The notes under the pieces: model-generated
Database searches by the model: none
What the model was told of the DNA's origin: nothing
The model's input: the letters and a program-made list of their open reading frames with translations, nothing else
Translations under genes and position numbers: made by a program
From: Streptomyces dengpaensis
Lineage (GTDB): Bacteria; Actinomycetota; Actinomycetes; Streptomycetales; Streptomycetaceae
Direction: 5' to 3'
Assembly (NCBI RefSeq): GCF_002946835.1
Contig: NZ_CP026652.1
Coordinates: forward strand, 124,001-188,000
DNA: 64,000 nucleotides
Shown here: positions 9,114-17,565 of the stretch, piece by piece
Layout: each line of letters opens with the position of its first letter
Position numbering within the stretch: position 1 is the stretch's first letter

Positions 9114-9176
9114 GTAAGGTCGGCCCGGAGCGCGGTTCTGGCCTTTCGACCAGCCCGTTTCTCCGGACCGCCTCCC

Positions 9177-9211
9177 GAACCCGCCGTGCGAGTCGTCCCC
9201 GCAACGGGCTC
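9177..9211 (-). ncRNA. Group II intron domain V
   Basis: The minus strand reads GAGCCCGTTGCGG...CACGGCGGGTTC, a short hairpin with the invariant AGC near its 5' end, 63 nt upstream of the 3' splice site. Domain VI follows. It lies just downstream of the RT stop codon, as expected. Confidence 0.85.
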
Positions 9212-9245
9212 TCCACAAGCCCCGGTCAGGGCCGTGGTTCGATCC

Positions 9246-10682
9246 TCATGCCGCTGCCAGCGGCCAGGGTGAGGGAATCACCGATCCCCGGTAGCGATAC
9301 CGAGTCGTGCGTACCACCCCGGTGTGGAACAGCTCCCGCTCCTGGCCTCTAGGCCACCATCCACCGTCGCAGTAGCGGCGGCGGAGCTCCTTCCGGGAGA
9401 TCCTGCGATGCTTGCGGCGGATCCATCCGATCACCCGGCGCCAGACATAGGCGTCCAGGAACTGGAAGGTCACGCTCGACACCCCAGGGCGGAAGAACGC
9501 GGTCCATCCCCGCAGCACCGGATTGATCCGGAGCAGGAGGATGTCCAGCGGATGGTTCGTATCGACCTGTCGGCAGATGGTCTTGACCTTCGCCATGACG
9601 GCGCGGAGCGCCTTTCTGGACGGATAGGTATAGACGTACTTCCGGTCTGTGCCCCGCTTGCGGTGGCGCTGGATGCGCCAGCCCAAGAAGTCCATGCCCT
9701 CGTCGATATGGGTGATCAGGGTCTTTTCCTCCGACAGATGCAGCCCGATCCGGGCGAGCACCTGAGCGGCCTCCTCGCGCAAGGCCTCGGCGTCGCCCCT
9801 GGTGCCCGCCACCATCAGCGCCCAGTCGTCCGCGAACCGGACAAGCCGGTGATTCGGAAGACCGTGGCGGCGGCGTTTGGCGCGCTCCCAGGACTTGGAC
9901 GCCGGGCCTCCCGGCGCCTGGGCGAAGTGCTCGTCCAGGACCGCGAGAGCGACGTTGCTGAGCAACGGCGAAAGAATTGAACCCTGAGGAGTACCGGTAT
10001 CGGTGTCTTCCAGCGCGCCCTCCTCCGTGAGGATGCCCGCCTTCAAGAACGCCTTCACCAGCGCCAGAACGCGTCTGTCGCCGATCCGACCCCGCACCCG
10101 GTCTAGCAACTCAGGATGCGAAATCTCGTCAAAACAGGCCCGAATGTCGCCCTCAACGATCCACTCATAGGAGTGGGACGTGAAGTGCCGCACCTCGGAC
10201 ACCGCGTCATGGACCCGATGCTTGGGGCGGAATCCGTAGGAACACGGAAGGAAATCCGCCTCAAAGATCGGCTCTAGCACCAGCTTCAAGGACGCCTGCA
10301 CCATCCGGTCGCGGATCGAACTGACCCCCAGGCGGCGGCGCTTGGCCGTCCCCGGCTTCGGGATCAGCCGCTCCCGCGACGGCAGTGGACGGAAACTGCG
10401 GTCCTTTAAAGAGGTCCGCAGCTCGTCGAGGAACGCCTCGACGCCCGGCCGCAGCGCGATGGACGAGGCCGTATGGCCGTCCACCCCTGCGGTCTTCGCC
10501 CCTTTGTTGCTCCGAACCCGGTCCCATGCAATGAGCAGGAACGCGGGGTCGGCTACGAGGTTCATCAGGTCGTCGAACCGTCGATGAGGATCTTCTACGG
10601 CCCAACGGTGCAGCTTGGTCTGGATCTCCAGTACCCGGCGCTCGGCCTTCATCAAGGCCCACTCCAGCTCGTCGGTATTCAC
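9246..10682 (-). CDS. Group II intron-encoded reverse transcriptase/maturase
   Basis: This is a 478-residue protein. The GTG start at 10682 is chosen because GGGAGG lies 6 bases upstream; the frame stays open further upstream but that part is Pro/Arg-rich and unlikely to be coding. RT blocks are in order: KTAGVDGHTASS (RT-0/1), IRDRMVQASLKLVLEPIFE (RT-2), YGFRPKHRVHDAV, IVEGDIRACFDEISH (RT-3), GTPQGSILSPLLSN (RT-4), VRFADDWALM with the catalytic Asp pair (RT-5), and GMDFLGWRIQRHRKRG (RT-7). The maturase X domain follows. No HNH endonuclease is visible, so mobility would rely on replication-fork priming. The protein should assist splicing and retrohoming of its own intron. Confidence 0.93.
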   Translation of the reverse strand: MNTDELEWALMKAERRVLEIQTKLHRWAVEDPHRRFDDLMNLVADPAFLLIAWDRVRSNKGAKTAGVDGHTASSIALRPGVEAFLDELRTSLKDRSFRPLPSRERLIPKPGTAKRRRLGVSSIRDRMVQASLKLVLEPIFEADFLPCSYGFRPKHRVHDAVSEVRHFTSHSYEWIVEGDIRACFDEISHPELLDRVRGRIGDRRVLALVKAFLKAGILTEEGALEDTDTGTPQGSILSPLLSNVALAVLDEHFAQAPGGPASKSWERAKRRRHGLPNHRLVRFADDWALMVAGTRGDAEALREEAAQVLARIGLHLSEEKTLITHIDEGMDFLGWRIQRHRKRGTDRKYVYTYPSRKALRAVMAKVKTICRQVDTNHPLDILLLRINPVLRGWTAFFRPGVSSVTFQFLDAYVWRRVIGWIRRKHRRISRKELRRRYCDGGWWPRGQERELFHTGVVRTTRYRYRGSVIPSPWPLAAA

Positions 10683-11287
10683 CAACGTCCTCCCGGCATT
10701 CCAGCATCCTCCCTGCCGACTTGCTGGCCCCCTTCCCCAAGTGCCGGGTTCTCCCCGGCTCGGAGTACTACGGGGCCTCCGCCCCACCCGACGGCCGTCA
10801 GCCGGCAACGAGCCTGCCCACCACCGGACCGGATGTCCGGGGGGAGGGCGACCGCAGGTGGTTCCCACGTTCACTACGCATCGTTCGGCCAGGTCGGCGT
10901 CCAGCTATACCCCGGCAGCATCGCCACGCCTACGCCGCAGGCTTTCAGCGTGGCCTCCCCACCGTCTATTGGAACCGGCTTCGGAGTTGACCCGCCTAAT
11001 CGAATCGGGTCACGTACTGCAATCCCGGCCCATATCCGCCAGATTGGAGCCGGGAGGCACCGTTACGGAGCTTCAACCACTGGTTCACTTGCGTTACGCC
11101 TTCTGACCTCGCTAGCCGGACCCGGACCGTCTGGCAGTACCGACCCGTCCCGACGTTGTCGAGGCTGCTTCCACCCTCCCCGGCGATCCCCGGCTCAGGC
11201 TGCCTCCAGCTTCAACCCGGCCGCTGCGACGGCCAGGCGGTGAAGTCGTTTCACCTCCACACGATGACGTAGTACTTCGTGGCGCAC

Positions 11288-11636
11288 CGATCAGCTGGTA
11301 CCAGTCCCTGCCGGAGCGGGCCAGACGGGACATCTCGATCCCCAGCACGAGACCGACGTGGTCCAGCCCGATCTCGGTGACCAGCCGCTGGAAGCCGGTG
11401 CGGGCCACCGCACTCGACCCCGACTTGCCCAGGTCATCATCGATCACCAGGACCCGGTCCGCCTGCCAGCCCAGCGCGACCGCCCGGTCTACCAGGGCGT
11501 ACTGCAACCGGGTCGACTCCTGGTGCTCGACGAGCTGCTGGCGGGTGGACTGGCGGACATAGATCACCGCGAGCCGCTGCAGGTGACGGTCGTCGATCTT
11601 GCTGCCAGGCCGCTCCCACGGCATCACCGAGGTCAT
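11288..11636 (-). CDS. Large serine recombinase, exon 1 (N-terminal catalytic part)
   Basis: The ATG at 11636 starts the resolvase domain. AVIYVRQSTRQQ contains the nucleophilic Ser, followed by LVIDDDLGKSGSS and GLVLGIEMSRLARSGRDWYQLI (the conserved SRL.R.. helix). The coding sequence is interrupted after CTGATCG at 11288 by the group II intron and resumes at 9113. The ATG overlaps the stop of a small upstream ORF (ATGA at 11633-11636). The complete spliced protein is 720 residues, normal for large serine recombinases. Confidence 0.88.
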
Positions 11637-11764
11637 CGCCGGTCCCGCTCACTCGCCGTCGCGGCGGCCGACAACGCGCGGCTCGCCAGCCGCACCAACT
11701 GCCCCACCACCGCCTGCCGGTTCGCCCCCGGCAGTGCTGCCCACACCTGCCCGTCCGGCACCAC
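11633..11764 (-). CDS. Small ORF translationally coupled to the serine recombinase
   Basis: A 43-residue frame starts at GTG 11764: VVPDGQVWAALPGANRQAV, then VGQLVRLASRALSAA and a short tail ERDRR. It ends in TGA overlapping the recombinase ATG. The composition and the helix LVRLASRAL look like a genuine small protein, possibly an accessory or directionality factor, but I cannot name the family. A longer frame at 11649-11921 in another phase starts inside the terminal repeat and is less convincing. The true start could lie further upstream. Confidence 0.4.
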   Translation of the reverse strand: MVPDGQVWAALPGANRQAVVGQLVRLASRALSAAATASERDRR

Positions 11765-11944
11765 CGGAATCGTTCTCTGGGGCCGACGTCCCTGTCGTCT
11801 CGCATGACGACCTGTTCCCCTCGTCGCTCAGCCGGCCCCGCAACCGTCGGGCCACAACGACCAAGCGCTGCAGGCCCTCACGGCCGATTATCGGCGTCAG
11901 CCCGCTGCCTTGACTATCCATAAGCGCAGTGTGCTTGGACGATG

Positions 11945-12091
11945 GAGCGGTTCTTCGCCCACCTGATGCGCACCCGTCGCCTGGTGCGCGACTTCGAGCG
12001 CCGCACCGCCAGCGCCGAGGCGATGGTCTACTGGTCGATGATCTTGCTCATGACGCGCCGCCTGGCCCGGCCACACCCTGCGCGAGGGTGA
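11945..12091 (+). pseudogene. IS5-family transposase, 3' part (split gene)
   Basis: GAGCGGTTCTTCGCC at 11945 encodes ERFFAHLMRTRRLVRDF, the conserved C-terminal catalytic block of the transposase with its Glu, then SMILLMTRRLAR and a stop at 12089-12091. It is the exact continuation of the 6506-7276 frame once the serine-recombinase element is removed. The last 44 bases overlap tail-to-tail the end of the next minus-strand gene. Confidence 0.85.
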
Positions 12092-12584
12092 ACCGGCCCG
12101 GCGCGGGCTCGGCCAGCCAGCCCCGCGCGACCAGGCGTTTCGCCTTCGACCGCAGTGCCTCCACCCGCGCCGGCACCACGTCCATCCCGAACGCTGCGGC
12201 CATCTCCTGGCAGGTCAGCGGCCCTTGACCGAGCCGGGCTCGGTCTCCGGCCGCCTGCAGGATGCGCTGGTAGTCCGCCGACAGCACCGACCAGGGCTGC
12301 CCTTCACGCCACATGGGCACCTGCGACTTCGGCTTCACCGCATCCCGGGGCGCCGACGGCGCAGCCGCATCCCGCACATCCGGAGTGAACTCCGTGCTGG
12401 CGGTATCGCCGCCGTCCGAAGCCAGCACCGTATCGACCCGCCTGCGGGCGATCACCCACTCCTGCCATTCCAGCTCGGCCACGGCCAACTCGGCCTGGAT
12501 ACGGTCGGCCTCCTCACGCAGCTCGTCCACGCGACGGCGGGCACCCAGCTCACGCTGTTCCAACAGACCAGCCACCGACGGCAT
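12048..12584 (-). CDS. Hypothetical protein, probably IS-associated
   Basis: This protein of about 178 residues starts at the ATG giving MPSVAGLLEQRELGARRR. It has an N-terminal coiled coil (VDELREEADRIQAELAVAELEWQ), a Pro/Ala-rich linker and a C-terminal winged-helix-like segment (LTCQEMAAAFGMD, VEALRSKAKRLVARGWLAE). Proteins of this layout are common beside Streptomyces transposase genes, but their role is not known to me. It overlaps the 3' end of the split transposase by 44 bases, which suggests the two were neighbours before the element inserted. Confidence 0.6.
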   Translation of the reverse strand: MPSVAGLLEQRELGARRRVDELREEADRIQAELAVAELEWQEWVIARRRVDTVLASDGGDTASTEFTPDVRDAAAPSAPRDAVKPKSQVPMWREGQPWSVLSADYQRILQAAGDRARLGQGPLTCQEMAAAFGMDVVPARVEALRSKAKRLVARGWLAEPAPGRFTLAQGVAGPGGAS

Positions 12585-12689
12585 CCACGACCTCCCGGGA
12601 GCGACAGCACGACAGGCCACTACTCCCACGGGACCTCCGGCCCTACGCCCGACCAGCGGAAACGCAGCCCTCAAGTCCGGAAAGACAAC

Positions 12690-13607
12690 AACTTCTTAGC
12701 TCCCGAGGTAGCCGCAAAACTGGGACAGGTGACGTTCCTGGAGCTGGAGATCACCGGGCGGTGCCAGCTCACGTGCGCGTCGCACTGCTACGCGCAGGCC
12801 GGCCCGACGCAGGGGCACGGCAGCATGACCGGTGACGACTGGCGACGTGTCATCGACGAAGCTGCCACCATCGGTGTGGAGACCGTGCAGTTCATCGGCG
12901 GCGAGCCCACCCTGCACCCCGAGTTCACCGAGCTGGTCGGACACGCTCTGGACGCCGGCCGGCGAGTCCAGGCGTATTCCAACCTGTACCGGGTGCATGC
13001 GGAGCACTGGACGCTGTTCTCGCACCCGTCCGTGACGCTGGGCACCTCGTACTACTCCGACCACGCCGCCGAACACGACCAGATCACCGGCCGGAAGGGC
13101 TCGCACGGCTCCACCCGCGCCAACATCATCGAGGCCGTACGCCGCGGCATCTGCGTGAAGGTCGGCATCGTCCACATGCGCGACGGGCAGCGCTCCGAGC
13201 AGGCCCGCGCCGAGATGACCAGGCTGGGTGTGACGCGGGTCCACGTCGACCGGGTGCGCGGTGTCGGCAACGCAGCGAAGACGCTGATCCCGTCCACGTC
13301 CCAGCTGTGCGGGCGGTGCGCGGACGGGAAGGCGGCAATCCTGCCCGACGGGAAAGTCGCCCCGTGCGTGCTGGGCCGGTTCCTGCCCGCCGGCGACGTC
13401 AAGACCGGATCCCTGATCGAGGTGCTCGCCGGACAGCGGTGGGCACAGGTCGCCGCAAGCATCCCGCGGCACCACCGGAAGGGCTGCACGCCGGACGAGG
13501 ACTCGTGCATGCCCTCACCCCGCACGGCCACGGCCTGCAATCCTGACCAGGACGGCTCAGACTGCGCGCTGGCCGAAACCCCCGCCTGTGAGCCCGCGTA
13601 CGACTAG
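12690..13607 (+). CDS. Radical SAM protein, 5' end altered
   Basis: From FLAPEVAAKLG onward this is a radical SAM enzyme: LEITGRCQLTCASHCYAQ carries three Cys for the 4Fe-4S cluster with CX3CX3C spacing, QFIGGEPTLHP is the GGE motif, and a Cys-rich C-terminus (LCGRCADGKAAILPDGKVAPC, then CTPDEDSC and further Cys) suggests SPASM-like auxiliary clusters. The native N-terminus appears lost or fused: no ATG/GTG precedes the conserved part, and the upstream frame is the complement of another gene. An in-frame GTG exists at 12729. SD and methyltransferase follow at 13606-13616, so the two genes form an operon and may modify a ribosomal peptide. Confidence 0.75.
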   Translation, partial: NFLAPEVAAKLGQVTFLELEITGRCQLTCASHCYAQAGPTQGHGSMTGDDWRRVIDEAATIGVETVQFIGGEPTLHPEFTELVGHALDAGRRVQAYSNLYRVHAEHWTLFSHPSVTLGTSYYSDHAAEHDQITGRKGSHGSTRANIIEAVRRGICVKVGIVHMRDGQRSEQARAEMTRLGVTRVHVDRVRGVGNAAKTLIPSTSQLCGRCADGKAAILPDGKVAPCVLGRFLPAGDVKTGSLIEVLAGQRWAQVAASIPRHHRKGCTPDEDSCMPSPRTATACNPDQDGSDCALAETPACEPAYD

Positions 13608-13615
13608 GAGGCCCG

Positions 13616-14746
13616 ATGGACTGGCAGACGCACGCACGGCGCCTGGCGGACGAAGTGGTCCGTCCCGAGTCACGCTGGCACCACCCCCTGGCCACCACGC
13701 CGCGGCACGTGTTCGTGCCGCGCTGGTGGGCAGACGGCGACCAAGGATGGGAGCTGCGAGACGGTCTGGCCGACCCCGAAGCGTGGATGCGTGCCGTCTA
13801 CTCGGACCAAACGCTGGTGACCCGCTTGGGCCCCCTGCACGCCGACGACGCCGAAGCCGACGCCACGACCACGGCGGGCAAACCCACCTCCTCGTCAACG
13901 CTGCCGGGACTGGTGGTGACCATGTACCGGCATGCGGTGATCGCCGACGACTCCCGGACGCTGGTGACGACCGGCACCGGCTACGGCACCGCGCTGTTGT
14001 GCCGACGGCTCGGCGAGGAGCGGGTGACGAGCGTGGACGTCGACGCGCACCTGGTCAAGGTCGCAGGTGAACGGCTCGACTCCATCGGGCTGCACCCGCA
14101 CCTGGCCGCCTGTGACATCACCGGGGAGCTGCCCGGCGAGTACGACCGCATCGTTGCCACCGTGTCCGTCCGGCCCGTTCCTGCCTCCTGGCTGCGCGCT
14201 CTGCGGCCCGGCGGCCGGCTGGTGACGACGATCGCCGGAACGGGACTGATCCTGACCGCGAACAAAACGGAGGACGGCGGCGCCACGGGCCGCATCGAGT
14301 GGGACCGGGCCGGGTTCATGCGCACCCGCCACGGCAACGACTACGAGTACCCGACGGACGACGTCTGGGAGACGTTGGCGCAGGACGAGGCAGAGGAAAC
14401 CTTCACCAGCCGCTACCCGCTGCTGTACCCGCCCGACGCGTGGGACGTCATGTCGATGCTCGAGCTGCAGCTCCCCGGCATCGACTACCGGCTCAGCCAG
14501 GACGGCGACACCCGCACGGTGGGGCTGCGGTACCCCGACGGGTCGTGGGCCCGCGCCACGGCGACCGGATTCCTCGAGCCGCCCGTCGTACACCAGGGCG
14601 GCCCCCGGCGGCTGTGGTCCGCTCTGGAGCGCATTCGCAACCGCCTCAACCGTGAGGGCGCCCTCCCCGTCTACGGCGCCCGGGTCACCATCACGCCGGA
14701 CGGGGTGACCACCCTGAACCGCGGGTCCTGGGCGTGCACCCTGTAG
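13616..14746 (+). CDS. Isoaspartyl-methyltransferase-like enzyme (ATP-grasp peptide maturase type)
   Basis: This 376-residue protein starts with ATG 13616, 4 bases after an AGGAGG that overlaps the stop of the radical SAM gene. The N-terminus (ATTPRHVFVPRWW), a TSSSTLPGL segment, the SAM-binding motif LVTTGTGYGTALLC, SVDVDAHLV, and a C-terminal domain with PDGSWA, GGPRRLWSALE and RGSWACTL match the isoaspartate O-methyltransferase-like enzymes that accompany ATP-grasp peptide maturases and related RiPP systems (family knowledge). No ATP-grasp gene or precursor is seen within 3 kb on either side. It probably methylates an Asp-containing peptide. Confidence 0.75.
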   Translation: MDWQTHARRLADEVVRPESRWHHPLATTPRHVFVPRWWADGDQGWELRDGLADPEAWMRAVYSDQTLVTRLGPLHADDAEADATTTAGKPTSSSTLPGLVVTMYRHAVIADDSRTLVTTGTGYGTALLCRRLGEERVTSVDVDAHLVKVAGERLDSIGLHPHLAACDITGELPGEYDRIVATVSVRPVPASWLRALRPGGRLVTTIAGTGLILTANKTEDGGATGRIEWDRAGFMRTRHGNDYEYPTDDVWETLAQDEAEETFTSRYPLLYPPDAWDVMSMLELQLPGIDYRLSQDGDTRTVGLRYPDGSWARATATGFLEPPVVHQGGPRRLWSALERIRNRLNREGALPVYGARVTITPDGVTTLNRGSWACTL

Positions 14747-14934
14747 CCCCAGACCTGCCCTCCGCAGTGTCCCCCAGGTGGTCCCCTGCCCGGGGGACAC
14801 AGCAACCGGGTGCAACAGAACACAGCCACAGAACACGGGCACTTTGCCCGGCTGCAAGCTGTCCGGCCACGAGGCGTCTCCCCCTGCCGTCTACGGCGGA
14901 TCACGGCCGAAGGCCGGCGACCGTGGGCGGCGCC

Positions 14935-16643
14935 TAGAAGATCACTGAAAATGTTGCGGGTTCTGGCCCCGGCCCGGCCGGGCCGGGGCCAGTCTTGTAG
15001 GCATGCAGGGGGAATGGGCCGGGGAGATGGCCGGGCCGGATGTGTGGGAGACCTGCCGGGAGTTGATCCCGGCCGGGAGCGTGTTTGCGTTCCTGGCCGA
15101 GCACCGGGAGGCACTGTTCCCGCCGTCGATGTTCGCCGACATGTATCCCTCGTCCAACGGCCGTCCGAGTCTGCCGCCGCAGGTCCTGGCCGCGACCGTG
15201 GTGCTGCAGAGCCTGCAGGGGTTGTCGGACTTCGAGACGGTCCAGGAACTGCGGTGTGATCTGCGGTGGAAAGCGGCCTGCGGGCTGGGCTTGTACGACA
15301 TGGCATTCGATCCGTCGCTGCTGACGTACTTTAGGCGCCGTCTGCGCCACTCGGCCGATCCGATGCGGATCTTCACCAAGGTCAAGGAAGTCGTGGCCGC
15401 GACCGGCGTACTCAAGGGCAGGCAGCGGCGGGCGCTGGACTCCACCGTCCTCGATGACGCGGTGGCCACCCAGGACACCGTTACCCAGATCATCTCCGCC
15501 ATCCGCCGGGTGATCCGCGAGGTCCCCGGAGCCCAGGAGGTGGCCGCAGAGCACTGCCACGCGCACGACTACACCGACCCGGGCAAACCGAAGATCGCCT
15601 GGAACGACGAGCAGGCGCGCGCCGCGCTGGTCGATGCGCTGGTCACCGACGCCCTCAACCTGCTCGGGCACCTGCCCGAGCGGGAGCTGGGCGAGAAGGC
15701 CGCGAACGCGGTGGGCCTGCTGGCCCTGGTCGCCGGGCAGGACGTCGAGCCGGCCCCCGACTCCGACGGACGCGACGGGCGCTGGCGCATCGCCCAGCGC
15801 ACCGTGCCCGACCGGACGGTGTCCACCGTCGATCCCGACGCCCGGCACATCCACAAAAACCGCACCCGCCACCAGGACGGCTTCAAAGGACACGTCTCCT
15901 TCGAGCCGGAGAGCGGGCTGTTCACCGCCGTCGCCCTCACCGGCGGCTATGGTCCCGGCAGCCACGAAGCGGCCGTTGCCGGTGAACTGCTGGACGGGGA
16001 GGACGGCGCATTAACCGTGCTCGGCGACTCCGCCTACGGGACCGGCGACCTGCGCGAACAGTTGCAGGCCGCAGGCCACACCCTGGTCATCAAGCCACCG
16101 CCGCTGCGACAGGTGATCCCCGGCGGCTTCACCATCGACGACTTCCGCATCGACCCAGCCGCCGGCACCGCGACCTGCCCGGCCGGACGCACCGCCAACC
16201 TCGGCCAGGTCAAAGCGGACGGCGCCCGCACCGCCCAGTTCAAACACCTCTGCGCCGACTGCCCCCTGCGCGGGCGCTGCACCACCTCCAAGACCGGACG
16301 CACCCTCAACGTCCATCCCCAGCACCAACTGCTGACCGCCGCCCGGCGAGAGGCGGCCGACCCAGCCTGGCAGGCCGAATACCGCAGATGGCGGCCCCCG
16401 GTCGAACGCGCCATCGCCTGGCTGGTCGCCAAGGGCAACCGCCGCGTCCCGCACCGCGGCATCATCGCCAACAACATCTGGCTCCACCACCGCGCCGCCG
16501 CCCTCAACCTCCGCCGACTGATCAACCTCGGACTCACCCGAACCGGCACCACCTGGCACCTCACCCCGGCCACCGCATAGCGACAAGGGCCGCCCGGCCC
16601 ACGGCCGGACAGCCCCAACAACAAGATTTTCAGCAGCCTTCTA
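14935..16643. mobile_element. IS1182-family insertion sequence
   Basis: Imperfect terminal inverted repeats bound the transposase gene: the left end TAGAAGATCACTGAAAATG matches the complement of the right end, TAGAAGGCTGCTGAAAATC. CTAG occurs at both outer edges (14934-14937 and 16641-16644), consistent with insertion at a palindromic CTAG. The element appears complete. Confidence 0.8.
15003..16580 (+). CDS. IS1182-family transposase
   Basis: This is a 525-residue DDE transposase. The N-terminal domain includes FAFLAEHREALFPP, PQVLAATVVLQSLQGLSDFE and RCDLRWKAACGL. The catalytic Asp residues lie in ALDSTVLDDA and VLGDSAYGTG, the Glu in RPPVERAIAWL. A Cys cluster between them (HLCADCPLRGRC) is typical for the family. 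The frame is intact over its full length and enclosed by matching inverted repeats, so the element may be active. Confidence 0.92.
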   Translation: MQGEWAGEMAGPDVWETCRELIPAGSVFAFLAEHREALFPPSMFADMYPSSNGRPSLPPQVLAATVVLQSLQGLSDFETVQELRCDLRWKAACGLGLYDMAFDPSLLTYFRRRLRHSADPMRIFTKVKEVVAATGVLKGRQRRALDSTVLDDAVATQDTVTQIISAIRRVIREVPGAQEVAAEHCHAHDYTDPGKPKIAWNDEQARAALVDALVTDALNLLGHLPERELGEKAANAVGLLALVAGQDVEPAPDSDGRDGRWRIAQRTVPDRTVSTVDPDARHIHKNRTRHQDGFKGHVSFEPESGLFTAVALTGGYGPGSHEAAVAGELLDGEDGALTVLGDSAYGTGDLREQLQAAGHTLVIKPPPLRQVIPGGFTIDDFRIDPAAGTATCPAGRTANLGQVKADGARTAQFKHLCADCPLRGRCTTSKTGRTLNVHPQHQLLTAARREAADPAWQAEYRRWRPPVERAIAWLVAKGNRRVPHRGIIANNIWLHHRAAALNLRRLINLGLTRTGTTWHLTPATA

Positions 16644-16662
16644 GATGATCTATTCCAAGGGG

Positions 16663-17565
16663 TCAGTGATCGTAGGCGATCAGTGAGCGTAGGACGGTTT
16701 GTCCGGTGGCGTCGTTGTGCCAGATCGCGGCGGTCAGCGCGAGGATGCGTTGCATGACGCGGGCTATGACACCTCCGGGTGTGCGCCCTCGGTGCCGTTC
16801 GAGGTCAAGCTGTCCCTTGAAGGTCTCGTTGATCGATTCGATGACCTGCCGCAGCGGCTTGAACAGGGCGGCACCAGGCCGTTCCCATTCACCTTTACGG
16901 GCAGGCCGCAGCAACTGGACTCCATGCTCGGACAGTTCGCGTTCGAAACCACGGCCGAAGTAGTTCTTGTCGCCGATGAGAGTCTGTCGGGGGCGCTCTC
17001 GCAGAAGCTCGCATTCGGCGGCCAGGAGGTCAAGGAGGGTCTCGCGTTCGTCGGCCTTGGCCCCGGTCAGGACGAAGGCGATGGGCAGGCCCTGAAGGGT
17101 GCACACCAGGTGCAGGCGCAGGCCCCAGAAAAAGCGGCTGTGGCTGGCGCAGTAGCCGTATTCGGCCCAGCCTGCCAGGTCGGAGCGTTTGACGGTCTCG
17201 CGGGAGCGGCCGCATTCCACCGGGGTGGAGTCCACGACCCATACGTCGTCGCTCCACACCGAGATGGTGGCGGCCAGGATCCGGTTGACGCTTCGCATCA
17301 GACCGGCGGCCTTGCGCAGCCGCTTGTTGTAGCCGGGCTGCTGGGGCAGGTAGGGGAAGAGGTGGCGCAGGTGGGCACGAGCATGGCGGAGCCATTTGGC
17401 CTCGGAGGTGAAGCCGAGTATGGCCTGCATCGTGGCGAGGGTGACCAGTTCGGCATCGCTCAGGCGGGGCGTAATGCCGACCGGCGGGCGCCACGGCGCC
17501 AGCCCAGGATGCTCCTTCAGGATGTCGTCGGTCGTCGCATAGAGTGCTGTCGCGAGGGTGTCCAC
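16663..17565 (-). CDS. IS982-family transposase
   Basis: This is a transposase of about 300 residues. It contains PRLSDAELVTLATMQAILG, then catalytic residues in VWVVDSTPVECGR, LIGDKNYFGRGFE and ESINETFKGQLDLERH. The conserved N-terminus continues a few codons upstream as VTNDVDTLA, but the first Val is GTA rather than GTG, so I start at the GTG at 17565. This may be a mutated start. The frame is otherwise intact. The 3' end lies 20 bp from the IS1182 right end. Confidence 0.85.
   Translation of the reverse strand: MDTLATALYATTDDILKEHPGLAPWRPPVGITPRLSDAELVTLATMQAILGFTSEAKWLRHARAHLRHLFPYLPQQPGYNKRLRKAAGLMRSVNRILAATISVWSDDVWVVDSTPVECGRSRETVKRSDLAGWAEYGYCASHSRFFWGLRLHLVCTLQGLPIAFVLTGAKADERETLLDLLAAECELLRERPRQTLIGDKNYFGRGFERELSEHGVQLLRPARKGEWERPGAALFKPLRQVIESINETFKGQLDLERHRGRTPGGVIARVMQRILALTAAIWHNDATGQTVLRSLIAYDH

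Larger units (their letters stand above)
9114..11287 (-). mobile_element. Group II intron inside the serine recombinase gene
   Basis: This 2,174-bp intron on the minus strand starts GTGCGCC at 11287 and ends CCTTAC at 9114. Domain V lies at 9177-9211 (begins GAGCCCGTTGCGGGG on the minus strand). It encodes its own RT/maturase at 9246-10682. Excision joins CTGATCG to AGCTGTGTG and restores recombinase codons Leu-Ile-Glu-Leu-Cys-Ala without frame change. The sense orientation and clean junction suggest the intron can be spliced without loss of recombinase function. Its terminal sequences closely match the intron at the right end of the window. Confidence 0.92.
7277..11944. mobile_element. Serine-recombinase element inserted in the IS5-type transposase gene
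   Basis: This 4,668-bp insert is delimited by the interrupted transposase gene. The left junction reads TGGATCGTC-GA-GATCTGTC and the right junction GGACGATG-GA-GCGGTTC; GA is shared and fits a 2-bp serine-recombinase crossover. Eight bases inside each end are imperfect inverted repeats (left AAGCACAGTGCACTCATGG from 7287; right, complemented, AAGCACACTGCGCTTATGG ending near 11936). The cargo is a small ORF and one large serine recombinase, whose gene carries a group II intron. Without the intron the element is about 2.5 kb. Confidence 0.82.

Noticed and set aside
11649..11921. A 90-codon minus-strand ORF upstream of the recombinase
   Set aside because: Its start lies inside the terminal inverted repeat of the element and its second half is the wrong frame of a better, coupled ORF (11633-11764).
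12225..12689. N-terminal extension of the radical SAM frame
   Set aside because: It is the complement of the 12048-12584 gene and shows no family similarity; the enzyme starts to match only from about 12693.
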